A stretch of 64,000 nt of DNA from Caenibius tardaugens NBRC 16725 (GCF_003860345.1 NZ_CP034179.1:4262001-4326000), one strand, 5' to 3'; positions 31,104 through 40,266 are shown, numbered from the stretch's first letter. Notes: generated from the letters alone by a model not told the origin. Numbers and translations are program-made.

Positions 31104-33965
31104 ATGACAACGCGCATGCTTATCGATGCGCGCCACCCGGAAGAAACGCGGGTGGCGGTGCTCAAAGGCAACCGTATTGAAGAATTCGATTTTGAATCTG
31201 CCGATAAAAAACAGATCAAAGGCAACATTTATCTAGCGAAAGTCACAAGGGTTGAGCCGTCTTTGCAGGCGGCATTCGTGGACTTCGGTGGAAACAGGCA
31301 CGGGTTTCTCGCTTTCAGCGAAATTCACCCCGATTATTATCAGATTCCGCGCGAAGACCGCGAAGCGTTGCTGGCAGAAGAAGCTGCAGCAGCAGAAGAA
31401 GAAGCGCGCCTGCGCGCTGCCGAAGAAGACGGCGCGGATGACGATGACGACGATTATGGCGAGAATGGCCTTCTTGCTGACGATCTTCTCGGCGACGATG
31501 GTGTCGAGGAAATCGACACATCCGAAAAGGATGACGTCGCCACGATCGAAGGCGGCATTGTCGAAGAAGACGACAGCAGCAATGGCGCCGAGGCCGACGA
31601 AAGCGGATCCCACACCGATGCCGATAACGGCGAAGGTCATGATGATCGCGGTCGCGGCCGTCGTCGCGGACGCAGACAAGGCCGCGCGCGTTCCAAGGAA
31701 GTTGAGGAACTGCGCGCGAAACGCATGGCATTGCGTCGTCGCTACAAGATTCAGGACGTCATCCAGCGCCGCCAGGTATTGCTGGTTCAGGTCGTAAAGG
31801 AAGAGCGCGGCAACAAGGGCGCCGCGCTGACGACATACCTCAGCCTCGCAGGCCGCTACACCGTTCTGATGCCCAACAGCAGCCACGGCGGCGGGATTTC
31901 TCGGAAGATTTCCAGCTCGACGGACCGCAAGCGCCTCAAGCAAATTGTGTCGGAACTTAAGCTGCCCCGCAGCATGGGTTGCATTATCCGCACGGCAGGA
32001 CTTCAACGCACCAAGACCGAAATCAAACGCGATTTCGATTACCTCGCCCGACTGTGGGATGAAATCCGCGAAAACACGCTGTCATCCAGCGCACCCGCAA
32101 TGATCCATTCCGATAGCGATCTGATCAAGCGCGCGATCCGGGACATATACAACCGCGATATCGAAGATGTCGTCGTCGAAGGCGAGGAAGGTTACAAGGC
32201 CGCGCGGCAGTTCATGAAACTGCTCATGCCCAGCCATGCCCGGCGGGTAAAACAATATGCCGATCCGGTGCCGCTATTCCAGCGTTATGGCGCGGAAGAC
32301 CAGCTTACCGCGATGTACGATCCCGTCGTGCAGCTCAAGTCGGGCGGTTATCTTGTTATCAATCCGACCGAGGCGCTGGTGTCTATCGACATCAACTCCG
32401 GCCGTTCCACAAAGGAACATGGGATCGAGGCGACGGCGCTCAGCACCAATCTCGAGGCAGCGAAAGAGATCGCCCGCCAGCTTCGCCTGCGCGACATGGC
32501 TGGCCTGGTGGTGATCGACTTCATCGACATGGAATACAGTTCCAATATCCGCAAGGTCGAGCGGGCGATGAAGGACGCGCTCAAGCACGATCGGGCGCGG
32601 ATTCAGGTCGGCCGCATTTCGGGCTTCGGCCTGATGGAAATGAGCCGTCAGCGCTTGCGCACAGGCGTACTCGAAGCGACCACACGGTCCTGCCCGCATT
32701 GCGATGGCACGGGTCTGGTGCGCACGGCGTCGAGCGCAGGCCTTTCCGCGCTGCGCCTGATCGAGGATGAAGCGGCAAAGGGCAAAGGCACGATCATCAC
32801 GCTTTATGCCTCCACCGAAGCTGCGATCTATCTGTTGAACCAGAAACGCGGCGATCTGGCGGAAATTGAAGAGCGTTATGGGGTAAACGTCGAGGTAATC
32901 CCTGAAGGCGAGAACGAAGGCGCGAAAATGCGCGTTTCGAGCTCTGGCCCTCGTCCGCTCACTGCCCCCCGGTTTGAACCCCTTCTTATCGAAGAAGATC
33001 TCGATCTGGTGATCGAAGAGGAAGACGACGAGGACGAGGAAGAGGCGGAATTCCGCGACGAAGAGGACAACCAGGATCAGCGCCGCAAACGCCGTCGCCG
33101 CCGCGGTGGTCGTAATCGCAAGCGTCGCGATCAGGATGGTGAAGGCGAGCAGGCCGATAACGGTCATGAAGCGTTCGAAAGCGGCTCTGACGAAGACGCC
33201 AGCGATAGCTCCGAGGCTGATGAGCCAACAGGCGATCATGAGCATGGTGACGATAGCGCTGAAGGCGAAGAGCGCGCCAAGCGCCGCCGCCGCCGCGGTG
33301 GCCGTCGCCGGAAGAAGCGGACCGACGGTGAAGAAAGCATCGAAGGTTCCGACGGCAGCGATGACGAAAGCGTTGCTGACGAGGGTTCTTCTGACCGCTC
33401 GGAAGACGCCCCTGCCCCGGCTGACGTTGCACAGGCCGATGCCGTTCAGGCTGACGATGTGACGCCAGAACCCGAGGCGGCACCGGCCCCGAAACCCCGG
33501 CGGACCCGCCGCAAGAAGGTCGAAGCCGAAGCACCGGCAGAATCGGACGTTGCAGAAGAAGCCCCTGTCGTCACGGCAGAGCCCCCTGCTGCAGTGGTAG
33601 AAGCCGAAGCGGAAGCAGCGCCAGCCAAGCCTAAACGGACCCGCCGTAAAAAGGCAGAACCCGTTGCAGAAGATGTCGCTGATGCCCCGGCGGAGCCCGC
33701 TGAGACCGCCGAAGTGGTGGTGGAAGAGGTCCCCGCCAAACCAAAGCGGACCCGGCGCAAGAAGGCCGATACCCCTGCGCCGGAAGCAACGGTTGAAGCA
33801 CCCGCTGAAGTCGTGGCTGAAACAGTGCCCGCGACAACGGAAACCGCCGAACTGGTTGCTGAACCCGTTGCGCAAACCGATGCCGGTGAAGCGCCAGCGG
33901 AAGCTGGCGAGGAAACGCCATCCACGCCGCGTCGCGGCTGGTGGCAGCGGACATTTGGCGAGTAA
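31104..33965 (+). CDS. rne: Ribonuclease E
   Basis: Endoribonuclease of 953 residues that starts most mRNA decay and processes rRNA and tRNA. The S1 domain begins at KGNIYLAKVTRVEPSLQAAF and is split by an acidic, then arginine-rich insert at about residues 90-215. Catalytic aspartates are in VVIDFIDMEYSS (near 470) and the LMEMSRQRLRTG region, and the zinc link is CPHCDGTG. The tail after about 640 is disordered: acidic runs, two arginine blocks (KRRRRRGGRNRKRR type), then three copies of P(K/R)RTRRKK near 797, 842 and 878. The frame reaches 30870, but ATG 31104 follows GGAGA and gives the family N-terminus. Confidence 0.95.
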   Translation: MTTRMLIDARHPEETRVAVLKGNRIEEFDFESADKKQIKGNIYLAKVTRVEPSLQAAFVDFGGNRHGFLAFSEIHPDYYQIPREDREALLAEEAAAAEEEARLRAAEEDGADDDDDDYGENGLLADDLLGDDGVEEIDTSEKDDVATIEGGIVEEDDSSNGAEADESGSHTDADNGEGHDDRGRGRRRGRRQGRARSKEVEELRAKRMALRRRYKIQDVIQRRQVLLVQVVKEERGNKGAALTTYLSLAGRYTVLMPNSSHGGGISRKISSSTDRKRLKQIVSELKLPRSMGCIIRTAGLQRTKTEIKRDFDYLARLWDEIRENTLSSSAPAMIHSDSDLIKRAIRDIYNRDIEDVVVEGEEGYKAARQFMKLLMPSHARRVKQYADPVPLFQRYGAEDQLTAMYDPVVQLKSGGYLVINPTEALVSIDINSGRSTKEHGIEATALSTNLEAAKEIARQLRLRDMAGLVVIDFIDMEYSSNIRKVERAMKDALKHDRARIQVGRISGFGLMEMSRQRLRTGVLEATTRSCPHCDGTGLVRTASSAGLSALRLIEDEAAKGKGTIITLYASTEAAIYLLNQKRGDLAEIEERYGVNVEVIPEGENEGAKMRVSSSGPRPLTAPRFEPLLIEEDLDLVIEEEDDEDEEEAEFRDEEDNQDQRRKRRRRRGGRNRKRRDQDGEGEQADNGHEAFESGSDEDASDSSEADEPTGDHEHGDDSAEGEERAKRRRRRGGRRRKKRTDGEESIEGSDGSDDESVADEGSSDRSEDAPAPADVAQADAVQADDVTPEPEAAPAPKPRRTRRKKVEAEAPAESDVAEEAPVVTAEPPAAVVEAEAEAAPAKPKRTRRKKAEPVAEDVADAPAEPAETAEVVVEEVPAKPKRTRRKKADTPAPEATVEAPAEVVAETVPATTETAELVAEPVAQTDAGEAPAEAGEETPSTPRRGWWQRTFGE

Positions 33966-33976
33966 ATCCTGAATAT

Positions 33977-34006
33977 CTCCCGCGCCGTTCCCGAACGGCG
34001 CGGGAG
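33977..34006. terminator. GC-rich hairpin between rne and the methyltransferase gene
   Basis: CTCCCGCGCCGTTC (33977-33990) is an exact reverse complement of GAACGGCGCGGGAG (33993-34006). It lies 12 bases after the rne stop and between converging genes. No T tract follows, so termination efficiency is uncertain. Confidence 0.55.
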
Positions 34007-34025
34007 CATGTCGTTCAAAGCAGGA

Positions 34026-34661
34026 TCAATGGCCCGCTTTGATTCCGACGCCCCATTCCATGAAGCCGGCAAAACGCGGTGCACCGGACATATAGGTGTG
34101 ATCGGTGTACTCCATCGCAAAACCGCTTTCACGCACGGCGCCGGTAACCGCGCGACTCAAGTGGCAGTTTCCAAAAACACGCTTCCACGCCGGTTCGATC
34201 CGGGTCTGCCACTTCACCACGACCGGATCGACTGCGCGCCCATGCTCCAGAAAAAGCAGCCGCCCACCAGGCTTGAGTATGCGGCGCATTTCGTCGAGCA
34301 CCCGCGCCTGATCCTGAACTGAGCACATGGTGAACGTGCATACCACTGTGTCGAATTCGGCATCGGAGAATGGAATTGCTTCTCCGAAACCCTGACGAAT
34401 ATCGGTATCCCAACCACGCGACCGTGCTGCGGCACGGGCATAGTCGAGCAATTTTTCTGACGGATCGATCCCAGAAAAGCCAGTGATCTTCGACGTTTCG
34501 TAGAAGGGCTGATTCAGTCCACCGCCGACCCCCATTTCGAACACCCGCCCTTCGGCCAGAGGCACGATTTTCGCACGCAAGGCGGCAATATTGGCATTGG
34601 CGCAGCCACAACGAATGATGTGCGGAAGGATTTTATCCTCGTACCACGTGCTAAACCCCAT
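34026..34661 (-). CDS. Class I SAM-dependent methyltransferase (phospholipid or small-molecule type)
   Basis: A 211-residue methyltransferase. Motif I is VFEMGVGGGLNQPFY, the SAM-ribose acidic residue follows in GIDPSEKLLDYA, and VCTFTMCSVQDQARVLDEM and LKPGGRLLFLEHGR are the later core motifs. The arrangement resembles the UbiE/phosphatidylethanolamine N-methyltransferase-like group, but the substrate is not shown by sequence. The frame reaches 34715; ATG 34661 (MGFSTWYEDKILPHI) follows GGGAGAG and is preferred. Confidence 0.85.
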   Translation of the reverse strand: MGFSTWYEDKILPHIIRCGCANANIAALRAKIVPLAEGRVFEMGVGGGLNQPFYETSKITGFSGIDPSEKLLDYARAAARSRGWDTDIRQGFGEAIPFSDAEFDTVVCTFTMCSVQDQARVLDEMRRILKPGGRLLFLEHGRAVDPVVVKWQTRIEPAWKRVFGNCHLSRAVTGAVRESGFAMEYTDHTYMSGAPRFAGFMEWGVGIKAGH

Positions 34662-34701
34662 GCTTCTCTCCCGTTTTTCGTGCGCCATCATCCTCCGCTG
34701 C

Positions 34702-34731
34702 TTGCATTGTCGCAATCCCGATAATTATTGT
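34702..34731 (+). promoter_or_regulatory. Possible sdhB promoter
   Basis: TTGCAT (34702-34707) and TATTGT (34726-34731) are 18 bases apart in the gap upstream of sdhB. Further down, ACCGCG-AGTCC-CGCGGT (34775-34791) forms a small perfect hairpin in the presumed leader. Both are pattern matches only. Confidence 0.33.
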
Positions 34732-34820
34732 GCGATGGCAGCCCTTGCGACATGGCGCTGAATCGTTAGAAGGCACCGCGAGTCCCGCGGTAAAAAGCCG
34801 CCAGCAGGAATGAACAGGCG

Positions 34821-35603
34821 ATGGCAACCTTTACACTTCCCAAAAACAGCAAGATCTCCGGCAAAGGCAACGTCCACAAGGCCGAAGGCGCGAGCCGTGT
34901 GAAGAAGTTCAAGGTCTATCGTTATGACCCCGACAGCGGGGAAAACCCGCGTTACGATACGTTTGAAATCGATCTCGATCAGTGCGGCCCGATGGTTCTG
35001 GACGCGATCATCAAGATCAAAAACGAAATCGATCCGACGCTGACATTTCGCCGTTCCTGCCGCGAAGGCATCTGCGGGTCGTGCGCCATGAACATGAACG
35101 GCCGCAATGGCCTTGCCTGCACGACCGCGATCGAGGATCTTTCCGGCGATATCCGGATCACCCCCCTGCCGCATATGGAAGTGATCAAGGATCTCGTTCC
35201 CGATTTCACGCATTTCTACGCACAGTATGCGTCCATTCGGCCCTGGCTGCAGACGGTTTCGACCACGCCCAGCGGCAAGGAACGCCTGCAATCGCCCGAA
35301 CAGCGTGAAAAGCTGGACGGTCTTTACGAATGCATCCTGTGCGCATGCTGCTCCACCAGTTGCCCGTCGTACTGGTGGAATTCGGACAAGTTCCTCGGCC
35401 CGGCTATCCTGCTGCAGGCCTACCGCTGGCTCGCGGATAGCCGTGACGAAATGACCGGCGAACGTCTGGATGAACTGGAAGACCCGTTCCGTCTCTATCG
35501 CTGCCACACCATCATGAACTGCGCCAACGTGTGCCCCAAGGGGCTTTCGCCCGCCAAGGCCATCGGGGAAATCAAGAAAATGCAGGCTGAACGGCACATC
35601 TGA
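34821..35603 (+). CDS. sdhB: Succinate dehydrogenase iron-sulfur subunit
   Basis: Electron-transfer subunit of complex II, 260 residues. The [2Fe-2S] ligands are in [21 protein letters not shown], and the [4Fe-4S] and [3Fe-4S] ligands in [12 protein letters not shown] and [17 protein letters not shown]. All cluster cysteines appear intact. sdhC, sdhD and sdhA are not beside it: upstream is a divergent methyltransferase and downstream are a thioesterase and zapE. It must therefore be expressed apart from the rest of the complex, unless a second set exists elsewhere. Confidence 0.96.
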   Translation: MATFTLPKNSKISGKGNVHKAEGASRVKKFKVYRYDPDSGENPRYDTFEIDLDQCGPMVLDAIIKIKNEIDPTLTFRRSCREGICGSCAMNMNGRNGLACTTAIEDLSGDIRITPLPHMEVIKDLVPDFTHFYAQYASIRPWLQTVSTTPSGKERLQSPEQREKLDGLYECILCACCSTSCPSYWWNSDKFLGPAILLQAYRWLADSRDEMTGERLDELEDPFRLYRCHTIMNCANVCPKGLSPAKAIGEIKKMQAERHI

Positions 35604-35604
35604 T

Positions 35605-36066
35605 TTGGCCAACCAAGCGCCTGCCGAATTTATTCACGTACCAGCCCCGGATCATCCGGGCTGGTACACGTGGCAACTGGCCGACGACACGCGCTTTCAG
35701 CCGGTTGTTATGGGGCCCATGCTGGTCCGCCCGGAAGAGGGCAATACAGCGCGCACGCGCATGTTCCCCCAGCTCCATCACAGCAATGCGCGTGGATCGA
35801 TCCATGGCGGCGTGACCATGTCGCTGATCGACATCGCGCTCTTCGCGACACTGGCCACGGTTCTGGGTGGTGATGCCCCCCGCTCCATGACGTTGGACCT
35901 CAGCACCCAGTTTGTCGGCGCCGGACAATTGGGCAGCCCCATCGATGCCGTCAGCGAAATTCTCCGCGAAACGCGCCGCCTCGTGTTTCTGCGCGGCAAG
36001 GTTGAACAGGATGGCGCGTTGATCGCCGCCTATTCGGCCACCATCCGCAAACCGTCTTCACGCTGA
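35605..36066 (+). CDS. PaaI-type hotdog thioesterase
   Basis: A 153-residue hotdog-fold protein. The pattern NARGSIHGGVTMSLIDIALFA is the PaaI/4HBT active-site segment, where HGG and the following Asp position the acyl-CoA thioester. The later SMTLDLSTQFVGAG and RRLVFLRGKV strands fit. It starts at TTG 35605, one base after the sdhB stop, and its last base is shared with the zapE start, so the three genes are probably one transcript. Confidence 0.85.
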   Translation: MANQAPAEFIHVPAPDHPGWYTWQLADDTRFQPVVMGPMLVRPEEGNTARTRMFPQLHHSNARGSIHGGVTMSLIDIALFATLATVLGGDAPRSMTLDLSTQFVGAGQLGSPIDAVSEILRETRRLVFLRGKVEQDGALIAAYSATIRKPSSR

Positions 36067-37181
36067 TGAGCGGTCTTGTCGCACGGTATGAGGCACTGGT
36101 CGCGGCTGGAGAGTTGCGCCCGGATGCCGAACAGGCTGCCGCAGCGAAACATCTTCAGCTACTGCAGGAAAAGCTGGAAGCCGGCAGCGCAAAGCCGGGA
36201 CTGATTGGCAAACTCTTCGGCAAGAAATCGGAACGTCCCCGCGGGATATACATGTGGGGCGGCGTCGGGCGCGGCAAGTCTATGCTGATGGACCTGTTTC
36301 ACGATACGCTCGCCATCACCGAGAAACGCCGGGCCCATTTTCATGCCTTCATGCTGGAAGTGCATGCGATGTTGCGCGATGTCCGCAAGACCGAAAGCGG
36401 CGACCCCATTCCGCAAGTGGCGGCCAGACTGGCCGAAGGCCTGCGGGTCCTCGCATTCGATGAAATGGTCGTCAACAATTCGGCCGACGCCATGATCATG
36501 AGCCGTCTGTTTGCGGCCCTGATCATGGATGAAGCGGTGACCGTGGTCACCACGTCCAATCGCGCGCCCAACGCGCTTTACAAGGACGGCCTCAATCGCG
36601 AACACTTTCTCCCGTTCATCGCACTGATCGAACGCGAACTGGACGTCCTGACCCTGAACGGGCCGGTCGATTATCGGCTTGATCGGCTTGGCGGCATGGC
36701 AACGTGGCACACTCCTCTCGGCGATGCCGCTACGGCTCAGGTGCGCGAAGCATTCTTCCGCCTTACGGACTATAACCCGGAAGACGCGGAAAACGTCCCT
36801 TCAGCCGATCTTGATGTCGGCGGCGGGCGGCTATTGCATGTCCCCAAAAGCCTCAAGGGCGTCGCGGTCTTCAGTTTCAAACGCCTGTGCGGAGAAGCAC
36901 GCGGTGCGCCTGATTATCTGGCGATTGCACGCGCTTATCACACGGTCATTCTCGTCGGCATTCCCAGACTTGGGCCAGAAAACAAGAATGAAGCGGCGCG
37001 TTTCGTCACGCTGATCGATGCCCTTTACGAACACAAAGTGAAACTGCTGGTCACTGCCGATGCAGATCCCGAAAACCTGTACCAGACGGGCGACGGACGC
37101 TTTGAATTTGATCGCACAATCAGCCGTTTACAGGAAATGCAGAGTGCGGATTACCTCGCCGCAGGACACGGCGAAGATTAG
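36066..37181 (+). CDS. zapE: Cell division ATPase ZapE (AFG1 family)
   Basis: P-loop ATPase of 371 residues. Walker A is GGVGRGKSML (about 65-74), Walker B is in LRVLAFDEMVVNN, and TSNRAPNALYKDGLNRE is the family sensor region. ZapE acts at the Z ring in E. coli, while the mitochondrial relative AFG1 handles respiratory-chain proteins. The link to sdhB here is compatible with either role. Its ATG overlaps the thioesterase stop. Confidence 0.93.
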   Translation: MSGLVARYEALVAAGELRPDAEQAAAAKHLQLLQEKLEAGSAKPGLIGKLFGKKSERPRGIYMWGGVGRGKSMLMDLFHDTLAITEKRRAHFHAFMLEVHAMLRDVRKTESGDPIPQVAARLAEGLRVLAFDEMVVNNSADAMIMSRLFAALIMDEAVTVVTTSNRAPNALYKDGLNREHFLPFIALIERELDVLTLNGPVDYRLDRLGGMATWHTPLGDAATAQVREAFFRLTDYNPEDAENVPSADLDVGGGRLLHVPKSLKGVAVFSFKRLCGEARGAPDYLAIARAYHTVILVGIPRLGPENKNEAARFVTLIDALYEHKVKLLVTADADPENLYQTGDGRFEFDRTISRLQEMQSADYLAAGHGED

Positions 37182-37202
37182 AAGATTAAACGCCAGGATC
37201 CA

Positions 37203-37215
37203 CCGAAAACTTCGG
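37203..37215. terminator. Small hairpin between zapE and the RpfF-like gene
   Basis: CCGAA-AAC-TTCGG is an exact short stem between the two converging stops, flanked by a looser CCAGG/CCTGG pair. It is a weak candidate for a shared terminator. Confidence 0.35.
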
Positions 37216-37216
37216 A

Positions 37217-38176
37217 TCAGGCCGCCTGGGCCAGTCGGGACTGAGCCCGCGCAAGCCTGTTCATCACTTTCAAATCCTGCTCTGTCAGCCCCAACGCTGC
37301 ATCCGCCCAGATATCGACGATGCGCTTGAGTTCATCGAGAGACACAGGCGATGCTAGGCGCATCGCTTCACGCGCCTTAACCAGACCGGCATGCCGGCGC
37401 GTCGATCTCTGAATATACTCACGACACGCGGACAAACCTTCACCTTTTTCCGCCAGAACATGCACAATGCCCATGTCATACAGCTGTTCGGCCGTGTAAC
37501 TTTCATTGGACAAGATCATCCGCTCGGCCATCGCCGATCCCACTTTTCGCGTCAGATAGGCATGCGCGCCCATACCTGGGAAAAGACCGAAAATCACTTC
37601 CGGCAGACCGAAGGTCGCACCCCTTTCTGCCACGAGGACATCGAACGACAGAAGGGATTCGAACCCGCCACCAAGCGCCGATCCTTCAACAAGACCGATC
37701 GTAAGCAGGGGGAGATCGAGTGATCGCGCGTTGCGTTCGAGAATTTCCACGCAACGATATCCGTACTTCACCAGCCCTTCGCGGTTTCCTTCACGAATAA
37801 GGCTTTGAAAAAGTTTCAGATCACCGCCAAAACAAAAAACACCTTGCGCCCGGCTGCCAAGCACAAGAAATTTGAGAGGCAACTTCCCCGGTCCAAAACT
37901 ATTCGCAATCAAATTTTGCCAATCAACAAAGTCTCGCAGCATTGTCGGCGTAAAACTGGGACGACCTTGCGGCCGCATATAAGTCCACAATGTGTGCAGC
38001 CCGTCTTCGTAAAAGACATCAAGCTCGTTCAATGTATAGAGGTCTTGCGGGACAGAAAGATGGCGTAAACTCTGCGCCAACCCACCCTCTTTATTAATAT
38101 CCGAGAAAAACAGCGATTCTTCCGCTTCAGCCAAGCCCGGATCGCTTCGCTCCAAACCACTATCGAGACGGTCCAT
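37217..38176 (-). CDS. RpfF-like crotonase, probable DSF-family signal synthase
   Basis: Crotonase-fold protein of 319 residues. It resembles Xanthomonas RpfF, which makes cis-2-unsaturated fatty-acid signals from acyl-ACP, more than ordinary enoyl-CoA hydratases. Shared features: FGGDLKLFQSLIREG, the GSALGGGFE and FGLPEVIFGLFPGMGAHAY blocks with both catalytic glutamates (173 and 193) twenty residues apart as I recall for RpfF, and a C-terminus IVDIWADAALGL...RLARAQSR. ATG 38176 follows TGGGGA, so I prefer it to ATG 38209. No rpfC or rpfG is visible. The coding GC is patchily low. A non-signalling crotonase is the alternative. Confidence 0.8.
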   Translation of the reverse strand: MDRLDSGLERSDPGLAEAEESLFFSDINKEGGLAQSLRHLSVPQDLYTLNELDVFYEDGLHTLWTYMRPQGRPSFTPTMLRDFVDWQNLIANSFGPGKLPLKFLVLGSRAQGVFCFGGDLKLFQSLIREGNREGLVKYGYRCVEILERNARSLDLPLLTIGLVEGSALGGGFESLLSFDVLVAERGATFGLPEVIFGLFPGMGAHAYLTRKVGSAMAERMILSNESYTAEQLYDMGIVHVLAEKGEGLSACREYIQRSTRRHAGLVKAREAMRLASPVSLDELKRIVDIWADAALGLTEQDLKVMNRLARAQSRLAQAA

Positions 38177-38240
38177 AAGCAATTCCCCAGACCGCCCAAG
38201 GCAGCTCATTCAAAACATCGCGTTGAAGATCGTGTTTGGA

Positions 38241-38270
38241 ATCATATTACACGCACACGACTTTTTGCAA
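38241..38270 (-). promoter_or_regulatory. Probable promoter of the RpfF-like gene
   Basis: On the minus strand TTGCAA (38270-38265) and TATGAT (38246-38241) are 18 bases apart inside an AT-rich 194-base gap. TATGAT matches five of six -10 bases. It would give a leader of roughly 60 bases and lets the gene be expressed apart from the XrtA operon upstream. Confidence 0.45.
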
Positions 38271-38370
38271 TCTGATATTTACCATGTTTATATTTATTTC
38301 GTCTCATTCCGGGGCGGCACCCCGTGACATGGCATGATGATCGCGAAAAAATCCCGGCAACCCCATATAA

Positions 38371-40266
38371 TTAAAAGATATTTAATCCACGCAAAGCCCG
38401 GTCAAGCATGAGCAATTGCCACAAAAGTCGACCATGATCCATGCGACCAGCGATATGGTCCTCGACCATTTTGCCGATCCTGTGCATGTCGAACCACCCA
38501 AGCTGATGCAAAACGGCACCAGTGGCGATCGCCCTGGCCTCCGCAGCGAGTGGACCACGGAACCATGCACTGACCGGGGTTACAAACCCTTGTTTGGGCC
38601 GAAAAAGAATATCATCAGGAAGGTAACGTTGCATGGTCCGCTTCAGCAACCATTTGCCCTGGGCACCGCGCAATCGCATTCCTGACGGCAATGTCGCCGC
38701 GAATTCAATCAGGCGATGATCGAGCAGCGGTTCGCGCGCTTCCAGGCTTACCGCCATACTCGTGCGATCAACCTTGGTCAGTATATCTCCTGGAAGCCAG
38801 AATTTGAGATCGGCATATTGCGCCCGGTCCAGCCCGGTCCGCGCCGGCGCGTTGCGCATCAACGTCATGAACGGCGTCTCTGCCCTATAATCGCCCCGAA
38901 GCGCCAGAAACTCGGGGGAAAACAACTGGTCCCTGATCTCAGGCGGTGTCACGCCAATGGCCCGCGCATATCCACCTTCCCCGCTGTCCGCCAAAGCGAG
39001 AAGAGTTGATTTGGCACGCAAGGGTCGTGGCAGCCAATCGGCCTTGGGATAGATCGCACCAAGCCCGCCGAGCACACCGCGTCGAAACGCTGCGGGCAGA
39101 ACACTGCGCACAGTTTCTTCACGCGCATGGAACATTTGGCGCCTGTACCCTGCGAAAGCCTCATCCGCTCCATCGCCCGAAAGAGCGACGGTGACTGTTT
39201 CCCGCGCCAGTTCGCAAACACGCCAGGTCGGCAAGGCGGACGCATCCGCGAAAGGTTCATCAAACATGCGCGCAAGCCGTCCGGCTTCTCGAAAATCATC
39301 GCTACTCACCTCCCGGCTTCGATGATCGGTGGAGAAAAGGCCGGCCACTTTGGCGGCGTAAGACGATTCATCGAGCGAGGAGACGTCAAAGCCTATCGAA
39401 CAGGTGCGCACCGGGGTCGCGCTGGTTTCCGCCATCAAAGCGACGACACTGGAGGAATCCACCCCCCCGGAAAGAAATGCGCCCAACGGTACATCCGAGA
39501 TCATGCGCGAACTGACCGCCTGCCGCAGCAGATGAAGCAGTTCTGCGGAGAGATCGTCTTCCCTGCCTTTGCGCCGCTCTGCAAAGGAAACATCCCACCA
39601 TTGCACGGGTTTGGCGGGTTCCTGACCATGCCTAAGCAAGCGGTAATGCCCCGCCGCCAGTTTCTCGGCGCCTTTCAGGAATGAGCGGTGATCGGGGACA
39701 TAACCCCAGGCAAGATAATCCTCCACAGCCAGAGGATCGATATCCCGCCGCAGCAGGGGATGGGCCAGAAGCCCTTTCAATTCCGATGCGAAAGCGATGC
39801 TCCCATCGCTGAGATGCGCCATGAAGAGCGGCTTCACACCCAACCGGTCGCGCGCCAGGAACAGGGTCTTCTCGCGAAGATCATACAGCGCGAAGGCAAA
39901 CATGCCCTGCAAACGGCGCAGGCAATCGGGGCCCCAACGCTGCCACGCGGCCAAAATAACCTCGGTATCGCCATTGGTGCGAAATTCCGCACCCAATTGC
40001 GTCAATTCGCGCCGAAGTTCCTGAAAATTATAAATCTCGCCGTTATAGACGATAACCGCCCCGCCATCCGCCGAGAACATCGGCTGCGGCGACCCGGCAA
40101 GATCAATGATCGACAAGCGGCGATGCCCAAGGCCAACACCGGGCGCAGTCCATACGCCCGCACCGTCGGGCCCGCGATGAACCAGCGCATCACACATTCT
40201 TTCAACGCGAGACGCATCGACGGGTTTTGGCGTGCCACAATGAAAGATGCCTGCAATCCCACACAT
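38371..40266 (-). CDS. XrtA-associated asparagine synthase-like amidotransferase
   Basis: Class II glutamine amidotransferase of 631 residues. The N-terminal glutaminase begins MCGIAGIFH with the nucleophile Cys2, and RHGPDG-type and YNGEIYNFQELR segments follow. The synthetase half has the pyrophosphatase loop LSGGVDSSSVVAL. This matches the amidotransferase subfamily found with exosortase A loci, thought to modify a sugar or lipid carboxyl in the exopolysaccharide pathway rather than make free asparagine; the true substrate is unknown. It lies 9 bases after the exosortase gene and is the last gene of the tight operon. Confidence 0.92.
   Translation of the reverse strand: MCGIAGIFHCGTPKPVDASRVERMCDALVHRGPDGAGVWTAPGVGLGHRRLSIIDLAGSPQPMFSADGGAVIVYNGEIYNFQELRRELTQLGAEFRTNGDTEVILAAWQRWGPDCLRRLQGMFAFALYDLREKTLFLARDRLGVKPLFMAHLSDGSIAFASELKGLLAHPLLRRDIDPLAVEDYLAWGYVPDHRSFLKGAEKLAAGHYRLLRHGQEPAKPVQWWDVSFAERRKGREDDLSAELLHLLRQAVSSRMISDVPLGAFLSGGVDSSSVVALMAETSATPVRTCSIGFDVSSLDESSYAAKVAGLFSTDHRSREVSSDDFREAGRLARMFDEPFADASALPTWRVCELARETVTVALSGDGADEAFAGYRRQMFHAREETVRSVLPAAFRRGVLGGLGAIYPKADWLPRPLRAKSTLLALADSGEGGYARAIGVTPPEIRDQLFSPEFLALRGDYRAETPFMTLMRNAPARTGLDRAQYADLKFWLPGDILTKVDRTSMAVSLEAREPLLDHRLIEFAATLPSGMRLRGAQGKWLLKRTMQRYLPDDILFRPKQGFVTPVSAWFRGPLAAEARAIATGAVLHQLGWFDMHRIGKMVEDHIAGRMDHGRLLWQLLMLDRALRGLNIF

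Noticed and set aside
30665-31180. 171-residue plus-strand frame upstream of rne
   Set aside because: It runs 77 bases into rne out of frame, has no domain and no clear ribosome binding site. The gap reads better as a leader.
32274-33875. 533-residue minus-strand open frame
   Set aside because: Antisense to the RNase E tail; its Phe/Gly/Arg pattern is the complement of Glu/Ala/Pro codons.
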